Part shown: positions 15,608-26,297 of the stretch, piece by piece
How positions within the stretch are numbered: the first letter of the stretch is position 1
How the letters are laid out: the number at the start of each line of letters is the position of its first letter
Origin: Oscillospiraceae bacterium
GTDB taxonomy: Bacteria; Bacillota; Clostridia; Oscillospirales; Oscillospiraceae
DNA: 64,000 bases
Direction: 5' to 3'
Assembly: GCA_902774015.1 (NCBI GenBank)
Contig: CACYHB010000004.1
Span: 173,795 to 237,794, forward strand
Notes under the pieces: generated by a model
Told to the model about the DNA's origin: nothing
Databases searched by the model: none
What the model saw: only the letters and a program-made list of their open reading frames with translations
Program-made: the position numbers and the translations under genes

Positions 15608-16770
15608 GCGGCTTTTTCAAGCCCTATGAGGGCAGCCGTCCCTTCCTGTTTATCAGCTATGCCCACCTTCAGTCCGACGCTGTTCTCGAGACCATCCGCA
15701 TCCTGCATGAGAAGGGCTGGCGATTGTGGTATGACGAGGGCATCCCCGCCGGGAGCGACTGGCCTGCCAATATCGCCCAACACATGCAAAGCTGCGAGCG
15801 GGTGGTGTTTTTCCTCTCGGAGCGGGCTTTGGCATCGCACAACTGCACGAGTGAAATGAAAACGGCGGCGCGGCTGGGAAAGCCGATTCTGATCGTCCGT
15901 CTGGAGGACGCCGCAGCGGACGGGGCTTGGAAAGACATCCTGGACGGCTGCCGCGAGATTCCCCCGCTGGAGAGCGCGGCGGAGCGGGCAGACGCGATCC
16001 TGCGCGCCGGTTTTCTGCCCCGCCGTCTGCACCGCAGCTGGACGGAGCACATCCCCTGGCGGGCGCTGGGGCTTATCGCCTCGCTGCTCTTCTTTCTGGC
16101 GGCGGCGGGCGCGCTCGGCGCGCTGGCGACAGGGAGATGGAGCCCGGTCCCGGACCCGGACCCGCCCGCGGAAACGGAGGCCCGGCGCGTCACGCCGAGT
16201 CCCGTTCCCGTCGTGGAGCTGGGGGACGCGGAGCGTTTCTTCGCCGTAAGCTTCCCGGATAAGCAGCAGGAGCGGGCCGTTCGCCGGGCGCTGGCCAATC
16301 CGGCGGACGCTGTCTACCGCTGGCAGATCGCCGAGATCCCTGAGCTGTATTTCTGCGGGAATCTGACGCCGGACGGCATGGACGCGGTCTCCTTCGACGT
16401 GGACGGGACCTGCCGGGTCAACGGAGCGCCGGTCGTTCAGGGACAGGTTGCCGACCTGAGTCTGATCGGATCCATGGCGAAGCTGGAGCGCCTCGCGCTG
16501 ATCTGCCAGCCGCTGGACGATCTGTCCGGCCTGAACGGGCACATGCTGCTGCGGGAGCTTAGCCTCGCGGGCAGCAGCGTGGACGATCTCTCCGCGATCA
16601 CGGAGCTTCCGAGCCTGGAGACGCTGCATCTGGAGCACACCGGCGTGCTCGACCTGAGGGTCCTGGATGCCCTTCCGAATTTGAAAACCGTGACGGTCAG
16701 CAGGGATATGCTGCCGCTGACGTGGAACGATCAGGCCGCCTTTGCGGTCGTCCTGATCCGGGAATCCTGA
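15604..16770 (+). CDS. TIR-TM-LRR receptor-like protein
   Basis: 388 residues. The TIR domain (about 10-135) is well kept: FLFISYAHLQSDAV, GWRLWYDEGIPAGSDW, VVFFLSERALAS and HNCTSEMKTAARLGKPILI, where Glu84 matches the catalytic Glu of TIR NADases. One TM helix (about 154-176) follows. The ectodomain has the N-cap ERAVRRALANP and about four LRRs (DLSLIGSMAKLERLALI, DDLSGLNGHMLLRELSLAG), and ends LKTVTVSRDM, like the kinase C-cap. So a cytoplasmic TIR is joined to an outside LRR sensor, a Toll-like-receptor part list. It overlaps the preceding gene by four bases (ATGA). Confidence 0.87.
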   Translation: MSGFFKPYEGSRPFLFISYAHLQSDAVLETIRILHEKGWRLWYDEGIPAGSDWPANIAQHMQSCERVVFFLSERALASHNCTSEMKTAARLGKPILIVRLEDAAADGAWKDILDGCREIPPLESAAERADAILRAGFLPRRLHRSWTEHIPWRALGLIASLLFFLAAAGALGALATGRWSPVPDPDPPAETEARRVTPSPVPVVELGDAERFFAVSFPDKQQERAVRRALANPADAVYRWQIAEIPELYFCGNLTPDGMDAVSFDVDGTCRVNGAPVVQGQVADLSLIGSMAKLERLALICQPLDDLSGLNGHMLLRELSLAGSSVDDLSAITELPSLETLHLEHTGVLDLRVLDALPNLKTVTVSRDMLPLTWNDQAAFAVVLIRES

Positions 16771-16795
16771 TTCTTTCTTTGAAGGAGGATGCGAT

Positions 16796-19700
16796 ATGAG
16801 CAAAAAAGAGATCCGCCTGCTGTGCGCGGAGGCCGACCGCACGGCGCTGCAGCCGGTGCTGGACGCGCTGAGAGCCAAAGGGCAGCATGTGACGGAGGGC
16901 CAAAGCATCGGAAAGGACGACGTCGTGCTGGCGGCGCTGTCGGAGAGCTTCTACGCCGACGGCGGCAAAGCCGAAGCGCTGCTTGACCTTGTCGCCGCGG
17001 GAGCGGAAAACGTACTGCCCCTGCAGCTGGACGGCGCGCCCATTCCGGATACGGTCAAGAACGCGCTGTATGCCCGCAACATCATCCCCGCCGCCGGGCG
17101 CGACGCGGCGCATACCGCCCAGCGCATTCTGGATGCGCTGCCGAAGAAAACGTCGAAGCTGCCGCTGGTTTTCTTGGCAGCTGCGCTGCTGCTGATCGCC
17201 GCCGTCGGTCTCTTCTTCTGGCGTGACAGGCAGCGCGCGGCCTCGCCTGAGGAGGCGGTTCCCGCGCTGGAGGAGATCACGCCCGAGCCGATTTTCATTC
17301 CGGCGGGCATCACGGAGGAGGATCTGGCCGCCATTGAGGACGTGGTCATCGTCGGTGATTATTTCGCCTATTATACTGACGCGGATTTTCGCGCGGCCGG
17401 AGAGCACTGGCTCAGCGTCTATGACGACGTGGCCTATCGCATCCTTGATGACGGGGAGCCTCTGTGGATCAGCAAGGAGGACGGGCATGCCTATACCATG
17501 ACCCGCTACGACGATCTGCGCTTTCTGGAGCTGATGCCGAAGCTGCGCTTTCTGGAGCTGGTCAACGTAGCAGCGGCCGCCGATATGCTCCCGGATCTGA
17601 GCCAAGCCGCTATCCTGGAGGGCGTGTCCCTCTCCGACTGCGATATTGACAGCTTGGCGTGGCTGACCGGAGCGAAGATGAACTCTTTTAATATCCACAA
17701 CACGCAGGTGACAGATTACACGCCGCTGACTACCTGCAGCAGACTGAAGGACGTCAATCTTGATCTGTACCGGATGGAAGAAGCGGATTGTTCGGATTTT
17801 GCCCCGCCGAAGCTTCAAAGCTTTCGAATCGACAACGGGCAGGATCTGCGCGGTGGGCTGGACCTCTCCGCCCTCACTGCTTGTACGGAGCTGCGGGAAT
17901 GCTGGCTGGGTTTTGCGCTTCCCCTCACCGATCTGTCCTTTCTCGCCGATGCGGCAAAGCTGGAAGCTCTTTACATATACGATATGGATACTCTGCGGGA
18001 TATCTCCGCGCTGAAAGGGATGAAGAATCTCAAACATCTGGAGATCCAGTACTGCGAGCGCATCACGGACTATACGCCTATCGCGGGCTGTACCGCGTTG
18101 GAGCAGATCCATCTCCAGTGTGACAATAACCCCGACGCCATGCGGGACGCCTCCTTCCTCGCCGGGCTTCCGAAGCTCCGGGATATCGGGCTGTATGCCT
18201 GCAATCTGAACAACATGGACTTTCTGGAGGGGATCGCCGCGCACCAGCGCAGCATCAACCTTGGCTTCGCCGGGGATATCCTTGACTATTCAGGGATGGC
18301 CTATATCGAAAAATACGATTATCTGCACGTCAACCCGCGGTATCATAACGGCAGCCGCGGCGGAGAATTTACCGCCGTGCTGCCCTATATCCAGGACGCG
18401 CAGATCGACTATCTGATGCTCTATGATTGTGCGGACGTCGATCTGAGCCAGCTTCCGGACGGCATCCAGGAGCTCAGCATCCGCTACGGCAATCTGCGCG
18501 ATCTCAGCGGCCTCAAGCCCTATCCCCTGAGGCGGCTGGAGCTGTGGGACTGCCAGTATCTCGGCTCGCTGAACGGGATCGAGGCCATCCCCACGCTGCT
18601 TGGTGATCGCGGCCGGATGGCGCTGGAAATCGCGGGCTGCCCCCGTCTGACGGATTACGCTGCACTCTCCGGCAGCAAGCTTGCCCATCTGAAGCTGGTG
18701 GGCCAGTTCAGCCTTCCGGATCTGGGCAGTCTGCAAACGCGGACGCTTCGTCTGGAGAGCATCCCGGATCTGACGGATCTGCATCTGCTTGACGCGCTCT
18801 CGGCCGAGGAAAAAATCGGGATCGACCTGGTTGGGCTTGACGCGCTTCAGGATCTCTCGCCCCTGCGCCGCCTCAACGGGGGGCATCTGATCGTGCCGCC
18901 CCAGGTGTCGGAGCAGGCGGAAGAACTGGTAGATGAGGGCATTTTCGACAGCTTCGAGGTGGCCTATCCCGACGGAAGCTGGGAGCCCTTTGACGGCGCG
19001 GTGGAGCTTCTGAGCCTGGACGAGCTGGAGACCCTGCCCGCGGCTTTGCTGCGGCGAGTGGAGCGCCTCGGCATCGCGGGCGATGCGCTATTCGATTTTG
19101 ACCGCTATGACCTCTGGGAGGACTGGGAGCACCGGGATAAGAACGGCAATCCCACGCTGCAGCTCCACGACCGCGAGACGGACATGGTGACGCCGCTCTC
19201 TCCCGGTGTGATCACCGATCTGGAAAAACTCAGCGTGCTCACCGGCCTGCGGGAGCTGTACCTCTACGGCCAGCCGATCCAAAGCCTGGACGGCATTCAG
19301 GTGTTCTCCTCGCTGGAGGAGTTTTCCGCCAAGGGCTGCGCGGAGCTGAGCGACGCCTCCGCCCTCTTCGCTCTGCCGGAGCTGCGCTGGGTGGATCTCA
19401 AATGCACACAGGTCGATTCCATCCAGGGGGTGCAGAACCTGCGGGAACTGCGTTATCTGGATGTCTCCAACACCCGTGTTTCCGACCTGACGCCCCTGGC
19501 GGACTGCGACTTCTCAGCTGCGGAGGAAGACCGAGGCTTTGACCTGAACTGCAACGAGCTTGACCTGGGCGAGGAGGATTTCGCCGCCATGGCTCATATC
19601 CGGCACTTCGGAGGGCTGGCCTTCACCAACGCCGATCCCGCCGTTTGGATCGGCGCGCTGTCGGGCAGCGAGATACTCTATTTCGGCGCTGCGGGCGATC

Positions 19701-19909
19701 TGCACAGCAACGAGGATCTGGCCGCTCTTGCGGAGTCTCACCAAGAGCTGCGGGAGCTGTTCCTCGGCTGGGCGGAGGACATCACCGACCTGACGCCGCT
19801 GCTGGCGCTGGAAAACCTGCAAAGAGTCGAAATCAACAGGGATATGCAGGCGGCCATCGCGAGTCTCGACGGGCAGAGCTATGGCTTCCGGCTGGAGATC
19901 CAAAACTGA
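16796..19909 (+). CDS. Large TIR-like/TM/LRR protein
   Basis: 1037 residues with AAGGAGGATGCG upstream. The N-terminal 115 residues are a strongly diverged TIR-like fold (KKEIRLLCAEADRTALQPVL, DDVVLAALSESFYADGG, then KAEALLDLVAAGAENVLPL); the FISYA and WYDEG motifs are absent, so enzymatic activity is doubtful although a Glu may be retained. A TM helix lies at about 122-142. The rest is a long LRR ectodomain of irregular units (for example LTACTELRECWLG, LKGMKNLKHLEIQ, IAGCTALEQIHLQ) and ends with LQRVEINRDMQAAI, the same C-cap as in the kinase and TIR proteins. It probably is the largest ligand-recognising subunit of the set. Confidence 0.8.
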   Translation: MSKKEIRLLCAEADRTALQPVLDALRAKGQHVTEGQSIGKDDVVLAALSESFYADGGKAEALLDLVAAGAENVLPLQLDGAPIPDTVKNALYARNIIPAAGRDAAHTAQRILDALPKKTSKLPLVFLAAALLLIAAVGLFFWRDRQRAASPEEAVPALEEITPEPIFIPAGITEEDLAAIEDVVIVGDYFAYYTDADFRAAGEHWLSVYDDVAYRILDDGEPLWISKEDGHAYTMTRYDDLRFLELMPKLRFLELVNVAAAADMLPDLSQAAILEGVSLSDCDIDSLAWLTGAKMNSFNIHNTQVTDYTPLTTCSRLKDVNLDLYRMEEADCSDFAPPKLQSFRIDNGQDLRGGLDLSALTACTELRECWLGFALPLTDLSFLADAAKLEALYIYDMDTLRDISALKGMKNLKHLEIQYCERITDYTPIAGCTALEQIHLQCDNNPDAMRDASFLAGLPKLRDIGLYACNLNNMDFLEGIAAHQRSINLGFAGDILDYSGMAYIEKYDYLHVNPRYHNGSRGGEFTAVLPYIQDAQIDYLMLYDCADVDLSQLPDGIQELSIRYGNLRDLSGLKPYPLRRLELWDCQYLGSLNGIEAIPTLLGDRGRMALEIAGCPRLTDYAALSGSKLAHLKLVGQFSLPDLGSLQTRTLRLESIPDLTDLHLLDALSAEEKIGIDLVGLDALQDLSPLRRLNGGHLIVPPQVSEQAEELVDEGIFDSFEVAYPDGSWEPFDGAVELLSLDELETLPAALLRRVERLGIAGDALFDFDRYDLWEDWEHRDKNGNPTLQLHDRETDMVTPLSPGVITDLEKLSVLTGLRELYLYGQPIQSLDGIQVFSSLEEFSAKGCAELSDASALFALPELRWVDLKCTQVDSIQGVQNLRELRYLDVSNTRVSDLTPLADCDFSAAEEDRGFDLNCNELDLGEEDFAAMAHIRHFGGLAFTNADPAVWIGALSGSEILYFGAAGDLHSNEDLAALAESHQELRELFLGWAEDITDLTPLLALENLQRVEINRDMQAAIASLDGQSYGFRLEIQN

Positions 19910-21510
19910 TGAACGCAGAGAAGACCATCCCCCTTGTCGTGGGGGTTGCCGGCCATCGGGCGATCCGGGAGCAGGATCGCCCGGCACTGGCGAAGGCTGT
20001 GAAGGCGGAACTGGAAAAGCTGCGGGCGCTTTGCCCGCACTCGCCGCTCGTGATGCTGAACTCGCTCGCGGAGGGCTGCGACCTTCTGTGCGCCGACGCT
20101 GCGGAAGAACTGAATATTCCCCTGATCGCGGCGCTGCCCCGGGAGCGGACGGATTACGAGCGGGATTTCAGCGAGGACTCGCTTGCGCGCTTTGCGCACC
20201 ACTGCGATCGCGCCGGGCAGGTCTTTGTGGTGCCGGACACAGAGCCCGTCCCCGTCGGCGGCGTCAGCCGGGCGTATCAGTTCCGGCAGGCGGGCATCTA
20301 TATCGCCGCTCACTGCCACGTGCTGCTGGCGCTCTGGGACGGAGCGCCGGGCCGGCACGGCTGCGGCACGGCGGAGGCCGTTGACTTTGCTCTCAACGGC
20401 ATCTGCGATCCGGCGTCCGGCGTCTGCCCGCGCTCCGGCAGCAACGAGGCCGTGATCCATGTTTATACGCCGCGGGAAGAACAAAGCGGAAAGGCCGCAG
20501 GCGCGGTGGAGGTGCTTGGAAACCGGGCGGCTGTTCGGGATATTCTCCGCAAGACGGACGATTATAACCTGAACGTCTCCGGGGTCTCGTCGGAGGGCGG
20601 CTCCCGGCTCCCCTCCGGGCACGGCGGCGACCCCATCCTGAAAAGGACGGAGGCGATCAGCCGCGCTGCGGGAAAGCTGAGCCGACAGTATGCCGGACGG
20701 TATCGGCGTGTGCTTGCCCTGCTCGCTGTGGCCAGCGCTCTGCTGACCTTTGCCTTCTTGATGTACGACGAGGCGCAGGCGATCTGGATGATCCTGGTCT
20801 GCGGCGGGATGCTTCTCGCCGCATGGGGCTGCCGGCGCTACGCCGTGCGCTCGGATTGCCACCGGCGCTATATCGAATACCGCGCGCTTGCCGAGTGCCT
20901 GCGGGTGCAGACTTATCTGCGCTTTGCGGGCAGCCGCATCCAGGCGGCCGAACTGTTGTCCTGGACGCAGCAGGAGGAGACCGCGTGGATTCTGGACGCC
21001 CTTTGCGTGCTGATGATCGGGAGCGCGCCAGGAGAGGCCCATGATATCCGTTCCTGCTGGGTGGAAGCGCAGCGGGAATATCACCGGAACGCCTCCGGAA
21101 GGGCCGGGCAGAAGCTCTCCGCCAGCGACCGCACCGTGCGTTTTGCGCTGTTTTTGAGTGTGGGGCTGTATCTGCTGGGCGTGGGCTATGAGCTTTTGTG
21201 CGGCGGACTGCTCTTCCGGCCCGCTGTTGCGATTGCAGACGTGGAGCTTTGGCGCACCGTTTTGAAGATCCTGATGGGGACGATCTCAGCCGTGACGCTT
21301 TTCGTGGCGAATTTCTACGGACGTCTCTCCCTGCCGCGGAGGCTCTCCGACCACCAGAAGATGGAGCGCTTCTACGCCAAAATGTCCGCAGAACTCGAAA
21401 AGAACGGACAGACGGAGGCGCTTTTGGCGGTGCTGGCGCGAGAGGAGCTGACCGAAAACGGCAACTGGTGCTCTTATCAGCGCGACAACAAACCGGATCT
21501 CAGCCTTTAG
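19909..21510 (+). CDS. SLOG-like domain protein with four TM segments
   Basis: 533 residues; the ATG overlaps the preceding stop by one base. The N-terminal 200 residues are Rossmann-like, with VVGVAGHRAIREQD, LNSLAEGCDLLCADAAEEL and HVLLALWDGAPGRHGCGTAEAV, resembling SLOG/TIR-like nucleotide-binding domains. A TM pair (LALLAVASALLTFAFLMY and IWMILVCGGMLLAAWGC) is followed by RRYIEYRALAECLRVQTYLRFAG, similar to SLATT/DUF4231 membrane modules. A second TM pair lies near the C-terminus. In published conflict systems SLOG domains sense or bind nucleotides, and 2TM modules are proposed membrane-perturbing effectors. I infer that this is the output component of the cluster. Confidence 0.65.
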   Translation: MNAEKTIPLVVGVAGHRAIREQDRPALAKAVKAELEKLRALCPHSPLVMLNSLAEGCDLLCADAAEELNIPLIAALPRERTDYERDFSEDSLARFAHHCDRAGQVFVVPDTEPVPVGGVSRAYQFRQAGIYIAAHCHVLLALWDGAPGRHGCGTAEAVDFALNGICDPASGVCPRSGSNEAVIHVYTPREEQSGKAAGAVEVLGNRAAVRDILRKTDDYNLNVSGVSSEGGSRLPSGHGGDPILKRTEAISRAAGKLSRQYAGRYRRVLALLAVASALLTFAFLMYDEAQAIWMILVCGGMLLAAWGCRRYAVRSDCHRRYIEYRALAECLRVQTYLRFAGSRIQAAELLSWTQQEETAWILDALCVLMIGSAPGEAHDIRSCWVEAQREYHRNASGRAGQKLSASDRTVRFALFLSVGLYLLGVGYELLCGGLLFRPAVAIADVELWRTVLKILMGTISAVTLFVANFYGRLSLPRRLSDHQKMERFYAKMSAELEKNGQTEALLAVLAREELTENGNWCSYQRDNKPDLSL

Positions 21511-21598
21511 GCGGACAGACAGGCCCAGTTCGGACGGCGCCGTTTTCGTCCCGGAGCGCCGCTGCTTTGCGGATCGGGCGCCCCTTCCCTTTTCAATC

Positions 21599-21632
21599 AG
21601 CAAAGGAGTCTGCTTTCGCAGACTCCTTTGCT
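21599..21632. terminator. Stem-loop, copy 1 (terminator-like)
   Basis: AGCAAAGGAGTCTGC pairs with GCAGACTCCTTTGCT over a TTTC loop, 15 bp without mismatch. It is identical to 21783-21816. Likely the 3' end of the receptor operon transcript. Confidence 0.65.
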
Positions 21633-21746
21633 TGAGACTGTCAAAGAACTACGCTGAAAGCACAACAAACAGAGCAGCGGGGGAGCTCGAGGGGGCAAGG
21701 CCCGCCTCGAGTACAATAACCCGCCGTCCGCGGCGGGAGAAGCGCA

Positions 21747-21775
21747 GTCAAAAAAGTCTGTCAGACTTTTTTGAC
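21747..21775. terminator. Stem-loop between the two repeated hairpins
   Basis: GTCAAAAAAGTCTG pairs with CAGACTTTTTTGAC; A-rich and T-rich arms make it work as terminator on both strands. Confidence 0.6.
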
Positions 21776-21782
21776 AAGCTGC

Positions 21783-21816
21783 AGCAAAGGAGTCTGCTTT
21801 CGCAGACTCCTTTGCT
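21783..21816. terminator. Stem-loop, copy 2 (terminator-like)
   Basis: Exact 34-bp duplicate of 21599-21632, 80 bp from the glmS stop codon, so it may serve as glmS terminator on the minus strand. Confidence 0.65.
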
Positions 21817-21895
21817 TGTCAAATCGTCCCCCGGGCAGGGCTTTTCTGGCTGCTCTTTCCCGCCGGGCAGGCATACCGACGAGATCCGGACCCGC

Positions 21896-23719
21896 TCATT
21901 CCACGGTCACGGACTTGGCCAGATTTTTCGGCTTGTCGATGTCGCAGCCCTTTTCCTTCGCGGCATAGTAAGCCAGCAGCTGCAGCGGCACGACGGCCAG
22001 TGCCGCGGAAAAGACCGTCTCGATCCGGGGAATAAAGATCACGTCATCCGCCTGGGAGACGATCTTCCTGTTCCCGCGAAAAGCCAGCGCCAGCACCTTC
22101 GCGCCGCGGGCCTTGACCTCCACGATGTTCGAGAGCGTCTTGTCACAGAGCGCCTCATTGCAGCAGACGGCGATCACCGGCTGCCCCTCGTCGATGAGGG
22201 CGATGGTTCCGTGCTTCAGTTCCCCGGCAGCATAGGACTCCGCGTGCAGATAGGAGATCTCCTTCATCTTCAGTGCCCCTTCCAGTGCCACGGCGTAATC
22301 CGTATTGCGGCCGATGAAGAAAAGGGATTGGCTGGCATAGCGTCCGGCCAGGGCGGGGATCTGATAGTTCATGTCAATGGTCTCCTGCAGGCGCTTGGGC
22401 AGCATTTTCAGGGAGTATACCAGCGCGGTATACTGGGCCTTTTGCAGACGGCCCAGCTTCTCCGCTGCATAGAGGGCAAAGAGATACAGCACGGCAAGCT
22501 GCGTGGTATAGCCCTTGGTCGTCGCCACGGCGATCTCCGGTCCCGCCCAGGTATAGAGCGTGTGATCGGCAAGCTTTGCGATGGTGCTGCCCACCACGTT
22601 GACGATGCCGATGATCGTCGCGCCGCGCCTTCGGCACTCCTTGAGCGCCGCGATGGTATCGGCGGTCTCGCCGGATTGGGAGATCACCAGTACCAGCGTG
22701 TGCTCATCCACCATCGGCTCTCCGTAGCGCAGCTCGCTGGCCAGCTCCACCTGCACCGGGATATGGCACAGCTTCTCGATGGCATAGCGCCCCGAGCAGC
22801 CGGCGTAATAGGCCGAGCCGCAGGCGGTAATGATGATCTTATTGACAGAGCGCAGGGTCTCTTCCGTGAGCTCAAAATCGTCCAGGCGGATCCCGCCTTC
22901 GTGCAGACGCGGCGCCAGGGCCGCCTTGACGGCTGCGGGCTGCTCCATGATCTCCTTGAGCATAAAGTGCTCGTAACCGCCCTTTTCCGCAGCTTCCACA
23001 CTCCAGGTCACCCGGCTGATGGGCTTTTGGATCAGCTTCCCGGTGCAATCGAAGACCTGGATGGACTTTGGCGTGAGCATGGCGATCTCGCCGTCCTCCA
23101 GATAGATGACGTTTTTCGTGTGCGCCACCAGTGCGGTCACGTCGGAGGCAAAGTAGTTTTCTCCCACGCCGATGCCAAGAATCAGAGGACTTGCCTGACG
23201 CACAGCATAGAGCGTGTCCGGTGCGTCCGCGCAGAGAATCCCCAGGGCATAGGAGCCCTCCAGTCTCGCCGCCGTCTTCATGACAGCGGTTTTGATATCC
23301 CCGTCGTAATACATCTCCAGCAGGTGGACGATGGTCTCCGTGTCCGTCTCGCTCTGGAACACGTAGCCGTCCGCAATCAGTTCCTCCCGAAGAGCCAGAT
23401 AGTTTTCGATGATCCCGTTGTGCACGATGGCAAAGCGTCCGTCGTTGGACAGATGGGGATGGGCGTTGATATCCGTGGGCGCGCCGTGGGTCGCCCAGCG
23501 GGTGTGCCCGATGCCGGTGCTGCCGGGGACGGCCGCGCCGTTTTCCGTCTTTTCGCAGAGTCGGGCGATTCGCCCGCTTACTTTCTCCACACGGATCATC
23601 CAGGAGTCCATCACGGCGATGCCCGCCGAATCATAGCCCCGATATTCCAGCTGCTGCAGGCCCTTCAGAAGGATGGGCGCTGCGCTCTGTTTTCCGACAA
23701 ATCCAACGATTCCGCACAT
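21896..23719 (-). CDS. glmS: Glutamine-fructose-6-phosphate aminotransferase (isomerizing)
   Basis: 607 residues, complete. The class II glutaminase domain begins MCGIVGFVGK with the nucleophile Cys2, followed by YRGYDSAGIAV, GHTRWATHGAP and NGIIENY. Two SIS sugar-isomerase domains contain ITACGSAYYAG, VLVISQSGETADT and FFIGRNTDYAVALEGALKMKE, and the C-terminus is LAKSVTVE. It makes glucosamine-6-phosphate for peptidoglycan. No glmS ribozyme is possible in the 13-bp gap upstream; the gene follows glnN directly, so glutamine synthesis and use are likely co-transcribed. Confidence 0.97.
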   Translation of the reverse strand: MCGIVGFVGKQSAAPILLKGLQQLEYRGYDSAGIAVMDSWMIRVEKVSGRIARLCEKTENGAAVPGSTGIGHTRWATHGAPTDINAHPHLSNDGRFAIVHNGIIENYLALREELIADGYVFQSETDTETIVHLLEMYYDGDIKTAVMKTAARLEGSYALGILCADAPDTLYAVRQASPLILGIGVGENYFASDVTALVAHTKNVIYLEDGEIAMLTPKSIQVFDCTGKLIQKPISRVTWSVEAAEKGGYEHFMLKEIMEQPAAVKAALAPRLHEGGIRLDDFELTEETLRSVNKIIITACGSAYYAGCSGRYAIEKLCHIPVQVELASELRYGEPMVDEHTLVLVISQSGETADTIAALKECRRRGATIIGIVNVVGSTIAKLADHTLYTWAGPEIAVATTKGYTTQLAVLYLFALYAAEKLGRLQKAQYTALVYSLKMLPKRLQETIDMNYQIPALAGRYASQSLFFIGRNTDYAVALEGALKMKEISYLHAESYAAGELKHGTIALIDEGQPVIAVCCNEALCDKTLSNIVEVKARGAKVLALAFRGNRKIVSQADDVIFIPRIETVFSAALAVVPLQLLAYYAAKEKGCDIDKPKNLAKSVTVE

Positions 23720-23732
23720 AATCGCTTCCTCC

Positions 23733-25826
<2,094 letters not shown>

Positions 25827-26178
25827 GGGCTATGCCTCCTTTTGACGATGTGAGGGAAAAACGCACATGAGAGGCAGTTCTGCCTCTCATTACGGGAACA
25901 TTTTATGATCGTAACGCGTAAAAAGCAAGCTATTTTGTATTGAAGAAGCGTTTATCATTCGCTTTCTGTATAATTGACCGCATGCGTTCCCTATCGTATT
26001 CATCGCAATCAGAACGCGATCGGGCTTCCGGTGAGGACGGCTCATCAGGAGGAAATTATCATTCGTTTTTCATATCGTACGGCGAATATTATATGTATTT
26101 TATTTTCTGCGATCTCTGTGCTATGCTTCGATCGTCCCCGGGAAACAGACAAATCCAAAACGAAAAGAGGCGAGCATT
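25827..26178. other. Divergent region between glnN and the microprotein genes
   Basis: Contains the glnN promoter and leader hairpin near 25867-25928. The remaining sequence up to 26178 is relatively AT-rich; the ORFs crossing it have no known motifs. No glutamine or other riboswitch that I can recognise. Confidence 0.5.
25867..25928 (-). promoter_or_regulatory. glnN promoter and 5'-leader hairpin
   Basis: On the minus strand TTGCTT (25928-25923), 17-bp spacer, TAAAAT (25905-25900). The transcript then contains ATGAGAGGCA-GAAC-TGCCTCTCAT (25890-25867), followed by GTGCGTTTTTCCC, an attenuator-like stem with a T-run about 35 bp before the ribosome-binding site. Confidence 0.6.
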
Positions 26179-26241
26179 GTGAAGAAGCTGGAAAAGCTGT
26201 TCGAGGAGTTCTACGAAAGCTTCTCGCACCGTGAGGGCTGA
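26179..26241 (+). CDS. Microprotein 1 (20 aa), tandem paralogue
   Basis: GTG start with AGAGG eight bases upstream. The product is MKKLEKLFEEFYESF followed by SHREG and a stop. It matches the second microprotein at 15 of 20 positions, and at least seven of the matching codons differ only synonymously (Lys, Phe twice, Ser, His, Arg, Glu), which points to selection on the peptide. Predicted as an amphipathic helix with a charged tail. Function unknown. It sits between glnN (divergent) and the T-box/asnB gene, so a role in nitrogen metabolism is possible but speculative. Confidence 0.65.
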   Translation: MKKLEKLFEEFYESFSHREG

Positions 26242-26297
26242 GCCCTTACCGCTCAAACGGAAAACATCATCTATAAAAATGAAAAGGAGTGTCTGTC

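Larger units (their letters stand above)
21511..21895. other. Intergenic region with repeated stem-loops
   Basis: Convergent region between the SLOG gene and glmS. It contains three strong hairpins (listed separately) and a low-complexity middle stretch with GGGGGAGCTCGAGGGGG. No gene with a ribosome-binding site is seen. Confidence 0.6.

Noticed and set aside
21599-21816. CRISPR array from repeated 34-bp units
   Set aside because: Only two copies, each a terminator-like palindrome, with no regular spacers and no cas genes in the window.
23720-23732. glmS ribozyme upstream of glmS
   Set aside because: Only 13 bp separate glnN and glmS, too short for the ribozyme.
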